Below, piece by piece: positions 1 to 5,490 of a DNA stretch of 9,712 nucleotides. Under the pieces are notes generated by a model. The model saw only the letters and a program-made list of their open reading frames with translations, was not told the origin of the DNA and searched no databases. How positions within the stretch are numbered: position 1 is the stretch's first letter; every line of letters starts with the position of its first letter. The stretch is from Leptotrichiaceae bacterium (GTDB lineage Bacteria > Fusobacteriota > Fusobacteriia > Fusobacteriales > Leptotrichiaceae): NCBI GenBank assembly GCA_030532815.1, contig JAUNKI010000068.1, positions 1 through 9,712 on the forward strand, given 5' to 3'. The translations under genes were made by a program, and so were the position numbers.

Positions 1-114
1 ATATTCATCTATTGAATCTTTTATTGTTGATTTTGTTTCTTCAAAATTTACATATGATTTTGATATTAGATTTATATTATTCCTATTTAAATTTTCAAGA
101 TTTTTTATATGGTA
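1..114 (-). pseudogene. Broken reading frame running off the left edge, possibly transposase C-terminus
   Basis: The minus strand is open for 38 codons from just after a stop at 115-117 to the window edge, with no ATG, GTG or TTG in frame, so it is the inside or remnant of a gene and not a gene start. It reads ...NLNRNNINLISKSYVNFEET..., ending KDSIDEY at the edge. The pattern of an aromatic residue, FEE(T/A), a charged helix and then (I)DEY or (I)DFY resembles the stretch before the 'YNxxRxHxSL' end of IS3-family transposases. That resemblance is from memory of the family and the diagnostic residues would lie outside the window. The frame may equally be chance in AT-rich DNA. Confidence 0.3.
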
Positions 115-160
115 TTATCTTTTTATGAAATCATTTTTCTTTACACTATATTTTAATTTA

Positions 161-189
161 ATTATACTCTATTAAAAAGAAAAAAGCAA
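161..189 (-). promoter_or_regulatory. Candidate sigma-70 type promoter, minus strand
   Basis: On the minus strand TTGCTT (184-189) is followed after 17 bp by a perfect TATAAT (161-166). It points toward the broken frame at the left edge. The DNA is so AT-rich that chance matches are common, and no intact gene follows, so this may be a relic promoter or nothing. Confidence 0.3.
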
Positions 190-221
190 TTTTCAAAAAA
201 GAAAGATATTATTGCAATCTA

Positions 222-395
222 TTACTTATATTTAAAGGTTTTTGAAACATTTTCATCAAAAAAAATTTTTTCATAATCAAATTTTTTTAAATAAAAGACA
301 TTAACATTTGAGAGAGGAAAAGAGTTCTTAGTATGTGAGGAGATAGAAAAAGCATTTACTTTACAAATAAATTTTTCATCATTATTGTCAATTTT
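222..395 (-). other. Unrecognised orphan reading frame behind the IS30 remnant
   Basis: The minus strand stays open for about 57 codons here, ending at TAA (222-224). It is in the same frame as the transposase remnant upstream but has no start codon of its own near the junction. The predicted peptide contains KIDNNDEKFICKVNAFSIS and, near its end, YEKIFFDENVSKTFKYK. Its composition is protein-like and not low-complexity. It does not match the part of an IS30 transposase that should follow the helix-turn-helix, so it may be the tail of a different gene joined at an old insertion or deletion point. I do not recognise it. Confidence 0.25.
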
Positions 396-535
396 TGTAG
401 AATTATGTTTTATTTATTTTGAAATAGTATTTGGAGCTCTTTTTAAAGCTTTAGCTATTTTTCTTATTGACATACTCAAGTTAATAAATTGATGTATCCA
501 ACTTTGCTCATTTATGTAAGATGTTTGTAGCTCAT
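396..535 (-). pseudogene. IS30-family transposase, decayed N-terminal fragment
   Basis: Reading the minus strand from ATG at 533-535 gives MSYKHLT. After a one-base frameshift it gives INEQSWIHQFINLS, then MSIRKIAKALKRAPNTISK, a TAA stop at 414-416, and IKHNST. This is the classic start of IS30 transposases: the 'MSYKHLT-xxE' opening, then the helix-turn-helix 'SIRKIAKAL-(N/K)R-(S/A)P-(S/N)TIS-(R/K)-E-I-K-(R/H)-N'. The stop sits exactly where the family has Glu, so GAA to TAA is the simplest explanation. The frameshift, the nonsense codon and the loss of the whole catalytic DDE part show a dead copy. The assignment to IS30 is fairly secure from the helix-turn-helix; the exact element is unknown. 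Confidence 0.65.
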
Positions 536-598
536 AGAATTACTTCCGTTAAATGTTTTATGGTACTTACATTTTAACATAGAAGGCAATTCTATGAG
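531..598. repeat. Long imperfect inverted repeat over the transposase start
   Basis: Arms at 531-556 and 569-598 share a perfect 11-bp end (CTCATAGAATT / AATTCTATGAG) and continue imperfectly through CTTCC and GTTAAATGT, around a loop of about 12 nt. On the minus strand the second arm contains the weak ribosome site GGAAG (542-547) and the ATG (533-535) of the IS30-like transposase. A transcript entering from outside would therefore fold the start site into a stem. Protection of this kind is known for IS10 and IS50 and is inferred here. The plus-strand side is followed by a run of T, so terminator activity is an alternative. Confidence 0.65.
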
Positions 599-663
599 TA
601 TTTTTTTCGTTGAAATAATTTGGATATTTTTATTTTTTCCATCATTTAAAATTTCAAAAAAAT

Positions 664-825
664 CTATTTTGTATAACCGCAATATATATTACCATTGTAA
701 CTTTTCACACACTTATGTTCTCTTTCTTTCATTTCTCTATCAACTTCATTCCACAATGCTACATTTTCTGCGGTACAACTTACAGCTATTATTACTAATA
801 CTATTAATATTATCAATTTTTTCAT
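664..825 (-). CDS. Very small predicted lipoprotein, 53 aa
   Basis: The minus strand encodes MKKLIILIVLVIIAVSC followed by a 36-residue hydrophilic tail ending NIYCGYTK. There are two Lys after Met, a run of 12 hydrophobic residues and a Cys at position 17 preceded by A-V-S. This is an acceptable, slightly relaxed lipobox of the sort common in AT-rich bacteria (the usual form has Leu/Val/Ile at -3). After cleavage the mature chain would be about 37 aa, with two further Cys (39 and 49) that could pair outside the cytoplasm, and a charged EVDREMKEREHK stretch. The start is supported by GGAGAT (833-838) 7 nt upstream of the ATG. Such entericidin-sized lipoproteins are often missed. The function is unknown. 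It lies downstream of nadR on the same strand but is separated by a likely terminator. Confidence 0.6.
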   Translation of the reverse strand: MKKLIILIVLVIIAVSCTAENVALWNEVDREMKEREHKCVKSYNGNIYCGYTK

Positions 826-891
826 CTATATTATCTCCATCGTCATAAATTTCTTCTATATTTTTTGAAAAATCTTGGAACAAAAAATTTC

Positions 892-946
892 CAACTCAAA
901 TTTTACAGCAAACGGGCATTTTTGAGCATAAGTAAAATTTGAGTTG
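892..946 (-). terminator. Perfect 15-bp inverted repeat, probable nadR terminator or transposon end
   Basis: CAACTCAAATTTTAC (892-906) and GTAAAATTTGAGTTG (932-946) are exact inverted copies separated by 25 nt. On the minus strand the hairpin lies about 50 nt after the nadR stop and is followed by GAAATTTTTTG, a short U-tract. It could therefore stop nadR transcription before the small lipoprotein gene. The stem is AT-rich and the loop is large, so it is not a textbook terminator. An alternative is a pair of terminal repeats left from a collapsed insertion element, which would suit the debris to the left. Confidence 0.45.
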
Positions 947-994
947 ACAGTTGTGAAACAGGTCTATTTTTCGGAAGTACTGCAAGGGTTTTAA

Positions 995-2083
995 CTATAC
1001 AAATGAATCAGCAATTTCCTGCAGATTATCTTTTCCGTCAAGATACGCCTTTATAATTTCCTGACAGGCAAGATATCTTTTTTCATAATTATCGGATTTT
1101 ACGGTAATATAAGGGATATTGTATTCTTTATACAATTCTTTCAGTAAATTCTGAAATTTTTTACGTCTGCTGTCCTCTCCGATAGAACGTAGACCGTCAT
1201 TTACCCATTTTACATTATTTTCAAGAAGTATCGTCAAGTCAAATTTATAATTACGGACAAATTCCCTTATAATAGGATTGTCTCTTTTTTCATAAGTCAG
1301 GCAGAATGCCAGTGTAGTTATGTAGTCAGTATCTATTAAAGCAAATTTGTTTGCATTTCTTGCAGCATATAAAACATTTGACTGATGTCCGAATACAATT
1401 TTTTCATAATCAGAGTACTGTAAAGCATCTTCGTCGCCGCCCAGTTTTTCATACACATATTCACGCCCGTATTCCCAAGCTGAAGATGTATTGAAAACAT
1501 TTGCAAGTTTATCTATCATTATACTTTTTCCGCTGCTTTCTCCGCCGCAAATGGTAATAATCGGAATTAAATGTTCTCTTACTTCACGGGGAAGAAATTC
1601 CCAGTATTTGCTTGGATTTTCCCTTATTTCCCATGAATTTACGGGATATTCCGAATATTCAGGATCAATGGATTTTGTTTTTGAATTAAAATATTTTAAA
1701 TTATATTTTGTGTCATCTTTTCTGTTACTTATGAACAGAACGTCATTTTTCCAATCCAGACCCGGTTCTCTTTCCTCCATTTCTTTTTTCAGTATTTCCG
1801 ACCATTCCTTCCAGCCCTCAGGAAAAGGAGGACAGCCGCTTTCATCAAATAAAAAGGACGAAATATTTTTCTGATTTTTAAAAGTCTGTTTTACGAACCT
1901 GAGTCTGTCTTTCGGTGTAATTTCCTTTATAAAACGTGAGTTTGTAACCATTTCCGTATCTCCGGTATCGGAAAAGGAAACTATGACATAAACTTTATCA
2001 ACTAAACCGCTTGCTCTTTGAATTAAGTTAACATGTCCGATATGCAAGGGCAAAAATTTTCCGACTACAATTCCGATTTTCAT
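995..2083 (-). CDS. nadR: NadR: NMN adenylyltransferase / nicotinamide riboside kinase
   Basis: A 362-aa two-domain cytoplasmic enzyme of NAD salvage. The N-terminal nucleotidyltransferase domain has GKFLPLHIGH (residues 8-17, the (H/T)xGH motif) and ISNRKDD near 118-124; it joins NMN to ATP to make NAD. The C-terminal kinase domain has a P-loop GGESSGKS (180-187), WEYGREYV (203-210), LIDTDYITT (249-257) and the lid WVNDGLRS (293-300); it phosphorylates nicotinamide riboside. The protein starts directly at the adenylyltransferase domain, so the helix-turn-helix repressor part of enterobacterial NadR is absent and it should be purely enzymatic. The start is backed by AGGAG (2095-2099) upstream of ATG. 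It is transcribed away from the isoprenoid operon. The assignment is secure. Confidence 0.95.
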   Translation of the reverse strand: MKIGIVVGKFLPLHIGHVNLIQRASGLVDKVYVIVSFSDTGDTEMVTNSRFIKEITPKDRLRFVKQTFKNQKNISSFLFDESGCPPFPEGWKEWSEILKKEMEEREPGLDWKNDVLFISNRKDDTKYNLKYFNSKTKSIDPEYSEYPVNSWEIRENPSKYWEFLPREVREHLIPIITICGGESSGKSIMIDKLANVFNTSSAWEYGREYVYEKLGGDEDALQYSDYEKIVFGHQSNVLYAARNANKFALIDTDYITTLAFCLTYEKRDNPIIREFVRNYKFDLTILLENNVKWVNDGLRSIGEDSRRKKFQNLLKELYKEYNIPYITVKSDNYEKRYLACQEIIKAYLDGKDNLQEIADSFV

Positions 2084-2125
2084 TTGTATTCACTCTCCTG
2101 TAAATAAAATTAACTGTTTGAACCA

Positions 2126-2134
2126 ATTATAACA
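2126..2134 (-). promoter_or_regulatory. nadR promoter, extended -10
   Basis: On the minus strand TGTTATAAT (extended -10, with a perfect TATAAT at 2126-2131) lies 42 bp before the nadR ATG. It predicts a leader of about 35 nt that contains the AGGAG ribosome site. Only a weak -35 (TTGCTG at 16 bp) is visible, which suits an extended -10 promoter. Confidence 0.65.
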
Positions 2135-2192
2135 TATAAATTCAAAACAGCAAATTTAATTTAAAAAAGATTTTTAAAATTTTTCAAAAATA

Positions 2193-2201
2193 TGGTAGAA
2201 T
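2193..2201 (+). promoter_or_regulatory. Promoter of the uppS-to-mevalonate operon, extended -10
   Basis: TGGTAGAAT is an extended -10 (TGn plus TAGAAT, one mismatch from TATAAT) 42 bp upstream of the uppS ATG. No good -35 is present in the AT-rich DNA before it. It is the only promoter-like site I can defend for the 7.4-kb gene string that follows, and it is back to back with the nadR promoter. Confidence 0.5.
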
Positions 2202-2243
2202 ATAAATAATTTATAAAAAACAGTTCTTTTGAAAGGATATATA

Positions 2244-2939
2244 ATGGAGTTGACAATACCGAAACATGTAGCAATAATAATGGACGGTAACGGAAGATGG
2301 GCAAAGGAAAAAGGGAAAATAAGGCTTGAAGGACACAGACAGGGAGCGGTCAATCTGGAAAAAATAATAGAGCATTCACTGAAAATAGGAGTAAAATATC
2401 TGACGGTATATGCTTTTTCCACAGAAAACTGGAAAAGACCGGAGAAGGAAGTAAACGGTTTGATGGAGCTGTTTTCAAAATATCTTGACGGAAAAAAGAA
2501 AAATTTGAAAAAACAGGGGATAAAGCTTTTTGTAACAGGTTCTGAAGAAAATATTTCCGAAAAATTAATGAAAAAAATAAAAGAAACTGAAAAATATCTT
2601 GAAAACTGTGAAAATATGGTTTTCAATATAGCGTTTAATTACGGCGGAAGAAAAGAAATAACCGATGCCGTAAATAAAATATTGGAAACAGATAAAAAAC
2701 GAATAACTGAAACAGAATTCCGTGAATATCTGTACAGACCTGAAATTCCCGATCCGGAACTCGTAATAAGAACGAGTGGTGAATTCAGGGTAAGCAATTT
2801 TCTCCTTTGGGAAACCGCTTATTCGGAATTTTATATTACTGATGTTTACTGGCCTGATTTTACAACTGAAGAATATGACAGGGCTATTATGTCTTTTAAT
2901 GGAAGAGACAGGAGATATGGAGGTTTAAATGCTAAGTAG
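2244..2939 (+). CDS. uppS: Undecaprenyl diphosphate synthase (cis-prenyltransferase)
   Basis: A 231-aa protein of normal length for the family. It condenses farnesyl diphosphate with eight isopentenyl diphosphates to make undecaprenyl diphosphate, precursor of the lipid carrier for peptidoglycan and surface glycans. Signature blocks in order: IIMDGNGRWA (11-20) with catalytic Asp14, YAFSTENWKRP (56-66), IAFNYGGR (129-136), PELVIRTSGEFRVSNFLLW (171-189) for isopentenyl diphosphate binding, and RRYGG (223-227). The ATG at 2244 is preferred over an in-frame TTG at 2229 because AAAGGA (2232-2237) sits 6 nt before the ATG and would itself lie inside the longer form. It is first in the operon and overlaps cdsA by 11 bp. 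The downstream mevalonate genes make its substrate. Confidence 0.96.
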   Translation: MELTIPKHVAIIMDGNGRWAKEKGKIRLEGHRQGAVNLEKIIEHSLKIGVKYLTVYAFSTENWKRPEKEVNGLMELFSKYLDGKKKNLKKQGIKLFVTGSEENISEKLMKKIKETEKYLENCENMVFNIAFNYGGRKEITDAVNKILETDKKRITETEFREYLYRPEIPDPELVIRTSGEFRVSNFLLWETAYSEFYITDVYWPDFTTEEYDRAIMSFNGRDRRYGGLNAK

Positions 2940-3855
2940 AATATTTGTAATTGTACTGTTTGTACCGTTTCTTCTTTGGATTTTTCTTAAAGGAGATATG
3001 ATGTTTCTTATATTTACAATGGTAATAATAGGTTTTTCCCTTCAGGAATTTTATAAAATGCTCAAGGATAAGGGATTTGAAGTCGCAAGCAGGATAGGTA
3101 TGGGTTTGGGATTGTTCCTTCCGATGGCAATATATTTTCAGGAAAATTCAAAAAATATATTTTCATTTTTAAAATTGAGATTTTTTGAGCAGATAAACTT
3201 CGATATGGGCGGTTACATAGTCTTTGCACTGATGCTCATAGCTTTCAGGCAGATTTTAAAAGTAAAGATTAAGGGTGCTATGGCGGAAATATCGTATACA
3301 TTATTTGGAATAATATATATAGCTTATTTCTTTTCGTATATACTGCTTATAAAATACGAATTTCCCAACGGGAATGTCATAGTGGCGATGACTTTTATCT
3401 TAATCTGGGCATGTGATATTTCGGCGTATCTTGTCGGAATTTTTATAGGAGGAAAAATATTCAGTCGGAGACTTGCTCCGAAAATAAGTCCGAATAAGTC
3501 CATTGAAGGAGCAATTGCGGGAATTTTAGGAGTATTTGTCGTAATTTCATTTTTTGATAAAATATATTTATTTATAGCAAAAATTCTTTGCGGAATTTCA
3601 ATGATTTCCAAAACATGCAGTTTAAGTTACGACTATATTGCAATATCGGGCTGGAAAGCTTTTATCCTTGCCCTTGCCATAGGAATATTCGCAGAACTCG
3701 GCGATCTTGTAGAATCAAAGATAAAAAGAGAACTTGAAATAAAGGATTCGGGAAATCTGCTGTTGGGACATGGAGGATTTCTGGACAGATTTGACAGTGC
3801 ACTATTTGTCCTTCCGATAGTTTATGTATTTATGAAATATGTAGTACCTATGTAA
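2929..3855 (+). CDS. cdsA: Phosphatidate cytidylyltransferase (CDP-diglyceride synthase)
   Basis: A 308-aa polytopic membrane enzyme that makes CDP-diacylglycerol from phosphatidic acid and CTP, the branch point of bacterial phospholipid synthesis. Hydrophobic helices fill most of the chain (about 4-20, 24-38, 55-70, 95-108, 120-142, 148-175, 192-208, 243-257 and 290-304). The family signature sits near the C-terminus as SKIKRELEIKDSGN... through LGHGGFLDRFDS (263-290), with the upstream block SPNKSIEGAIAG (187-198). A strong ribosome site TGGAGG (2918-2923) lies inside the end of uppS, 5 nt from the ATG, so the pair is probably translationally coupled. The pairing uppS-cdsA is very common in bacteria. 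The loop at about 209-240 is less conserved. The assignment is secure. Confidence 0.95.
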   Translation: MLSRIFVIVLFVPFLLWIFLKGDMMFLIFTMVIIGFSLQEFYKMLKDKGFEVASRIGMGLGLFLPMAIYFQENSKNIFSFLKLRFFEQINFDMGGYIVFALMLIAFRQILKVKIKGAMAEISYTLFGIIYIAYFFSYILLIKYEFPNGNVIVAMTFILIWACDISAYLVGIFIGGKIFSRRLAPKISPNKSIEGAIAGILGVFVVISFFDKIYLFIAKILCGISMISKTCSLSYDYIAISGWKAFILALAIGIFAELGDLVESKIKRELEIKDSGNLLLGHGGFLDRFDSALFVLPIVYVFMKYVVPM

Positions 3856-3912
3856 CATATATAAAATTTATGAAAACAAAATTGAACGCGGAAATACTGA
3901 GAAAAATAAAAC

Positions 3913-3918
3913 AGGAGG
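3913..3918 (+). promoter_or_regulatory. Ribosome binding site that fixes the tyrS start
   Basis: A perfect AGGAGG, 5 nt before ATG 3924. An in-frame ATG at 3870 would add 18 residues but has no ribosome site in front of it, and this AGGAGG would then be coding. The later start is preferred. Confidence 0.8.
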
Positions 3919-3923
3919 AAAAA

Positions 3924-5156
3924 ATGAATATTAATAATGAAGCGGAAATAAAAAAAGAAGTTGAAAGACAGTTTGATATATTGAGAAGGGGATGCGAAGA
4001 AATAATAAATGAACATGAATTCAGAAAAAAGCTTGAAAAATCAATTTCCGCAAATACTCCTTTAAGGATAAAACTGGGAATAGATCCTTCAGGGACGGAC
4101 TTGCATCTAGGACATGCGGTACCTTTGAGAAAACTGAAACAGTTTCAGGATTTGGGGCATCAGGTTTTATTCCTTATAGGAACATTTACGGGAAGAATAG
4201 GAGATCCTACAGGAAAGTCCGAAACAAGGAAAATGCTCACAGCTGAACAGGTAAATGAAAATATAAAAACTTATCTGGAACAGGTGTCGCTAATACTTGA
4301 TCTGGATAAGATAAAAGTGGTGTATAATGCCGACTGGCTTGAAAAGCTTACATTGGAAGATGTTTTAAAGCTTCTTTCGCAGTTTACCGTATCTCAGATG
4401 ATTTCAAGGGAAGATTTTTCAAAAAGGCTTTCGGAAAATAAGCCGGTATCTCTTATAGAATTTATGTATCCTATACTTCAGGGATATGATTCCGTTGAAC
4501 TGAAAGCGGATGTTGAACTCGGAGCTACAGAGCAGAAATTTAATTTGCTGAGAGGAAGGGATTTACAGAAAAGTTTCGGTCAGGAGCAACAGGTATGTAT
4601 GATAATGCCTATTCTTGAAGGGCTTGACGGAGTGGAAAAAATGAGTAAGTCACTGAATAACTATATCGGTGTCAAAGACAGTCCCAATGATATGTTCGGG
4701 AAAATAATGTCGATATCTGATGAATTAATGTACAGATATTATGAAGTAATAACCGAAGTTCCTCAGGAAGTCATAAAAAAAATGAAGGAAGATACAGAAA
4801 AAGGTCTTCTTCACCCTATGGAAGCCAAAAAAAGGTTGGGAGAGGAAGTTGTAAAAATATACCATAACGGAGAAGAAGGTAAAAAAGCGAGAGAATGGTT
4901 TGAAAATGTATTCAGTAAGAAAAATCTCGATGTAGACTTGCCTGAAGTGGAGCTTCCTTATGTAGAAACAGGAGTAATTGATTTATTAGTAAAGAAAACA
5001 GGTCTTTTATCTTCAACGAGTGAAGCAAGAAGACTTATAGAACAGGGCGGATTTAAAATAAACGATGAAGCGGTAAAGGACGTAAAAGCTTTTGTTACTC
5101 CTGAGAAAGGAATGATAATAAGAGCAGGGAAAAAGAAAATTATTAAAGTAAAATAA
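3924..5156 (+). CDS. tyrS: Tyrosyl-tRNA synthetase
   Basis: A 410-aa class I aminoacyl-tRNA synthetase that charges tRNA-Tyr. The class signatures are HLGH (61-64), inside LGIDPSGTDLHLGHAVPLRK, and KMSKS (239-243). Tyrosine-pocket residues are in YPILQGYDSVELKADVELG (182-200). A C-terminal S4-type RNA-binding domain covers about 347-405 (LLSSTSEARRLIEQGGFKIN). The sequence is closer to the TyrZ-type branch (IDPSGTDLHLGH, IGDPTGKSETR) than to the TyrS type of E. coli. It lies 68 bp after cdsA with no terminator between them and no room for a T-box leader, so its expression seems tied to the operon. A housekeeping enzyme inside an envelope/isoprenoid operon has no functional link that I can see beyond growth-related co-expression. 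Confidence 0.95.
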   Translation: MNINNEAEIKKEVERQFDILRRGCEEIINEHEFRKKLEKSISANTPLRIKLGIDPSGTDLHLGHAVPLRKLKQFQDLGHQVLFLIGTFTGRIGDPTGKSETRKMLTAEQVNENIKTYLEQVSLILDLDKIKVVYNADWLEKLTLEDVLKLLSQFTVSQMISREDFSKRLSENKPVSLIEFMYPILQGYDSVELKADVELGATEQKFNLLRGRDLQKSFGQEQQVCMIMPILEGLDGVEKMSKSLNNYIGVKDSPNDMFGKIMSISDELMYRYYEVITEVPQEVIKKMKEDTEKGLLHPMEAKKRLGEEVVKIYHNGEEGKKAREWFENVFSKKNLDVDLPEVELPYVETGVIDLLVKKTGLLSSTSEARRLIEQGGFKINDEAVKDVKAFVTPEKGMIIRAGKKKIIKVK

Positions 5157-5238
5157 AAAATCAATATTAATTCTATTCACAAACAGATAAACGGAGCAGA
5201 AAATAAAAGAAAGAGAATTTAAATTAAGGAGATAAAAT

Positions 5239-5490
5239 ATGGGAAACGGAAAACTTATCAGAATATGGGGCGACACAGTTTCAATAATCGAACTGGTAAT
5301 ATCTGTAATTATTGTGGCAGTAACTACATTTGCAGGATATTTTCTTTCTTTCAGTGTTCGGATCAATGTTGATCCGAAAGCAGTACAGCTCTTATTCGGC
5401 CTTGTAGGAACAACTGTCGGCTTTATAGTAACAAGCCTTTTATTTAAACCGAAAAGAAAAATAAAAACGGAGAGTGGAAATGATATTTGA
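5239..5490 (+). CDS. Small two-helix membrane protein upstream of TctA-like permease
   Basis: An 83-aa protein with two predicted transmembrane helices (about 14-38 and 48-69) joined by a short loop, SVRINVDPKA. It has a Lys/Arg-rich tail, FKPKRKIKTESGNDI, that should lie in the cytoplasm, and no signal peptide. AAGGAGA (5226-5232) is 6 nt before ATG. Its last codons overlap the permease gene by 11 bp, so the two are probably translated together and may form one complex. TctA permeases of tripartite tricarboxylate transporters normally pair with TctB, a small membrane protein of about four helices. This protein is half that size and shows no motif I can assign to TctB, so a TctB-like role is only an idea from position. 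Confidence 0.75.
   Translation: MGNGKLIRIWGDTVSIIELVISVIIVAVTTFAGYFLSFSVRINVDPKAVQLLFGLVGTTVGFIVTSLLFKPKRKIKTESGNDI
5357..5378. repeat. Near-perfect palindrome inside the small membrane gene
   Basis: TTCGGATCAA and TTGATCCGAA are exact inverted copies with only TG between them. In RNA this gives a stem of about 9 bp with a 4-nt loop; in DNA it has the shape of a dimeric operator. It lies over codons for FSVRINVDPK, so coding constraint may explain part of it. No function is known. Confidence 0.6.

Noticed and set aside
594..848. Open frame of 84 codons on the plus strand, rich in Phe/Ile/Leu
   Set aside because: It has no ribosome site, its start lies inside the hairpin arm, and it is antisense to the lipoprotein gene, which has much better start and signal features.
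944..970. TTGACA followed by TATTTT on the plus strand
   Set aside because: The spacing is only 15 bp, the -10 is poor, it points into the 3' end of nadR, and the TTGACA is partly the arm of the inverted repeat.
1491..1874. 127-codon open frame on the plus strand inside nadR
   Set aside because: nadR is certain from motifs along its whole length; this is an antisense shadow.
2229..2243. TTG at 2229 as an upstream start for uppS
   Set aside because: The ribosome site AAAGGA would be inside the coding sequence; ATG 2244 fits it and the family N-terminus.
2174..2626. 150-codon open frame on the minus strand over the 5' half of uppS
   Set aside because: It is antisense to a clear uppS, with a Phe/Ser/Ile-rich shadow composition.
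5157..5238. Possible terminator or promoter between tyrS and the small membrane gene
   Set aside because: The 82 bp are AT-rich with no stable stem and no convincing -35/-10 pair; read as a simple spacer within the operon.
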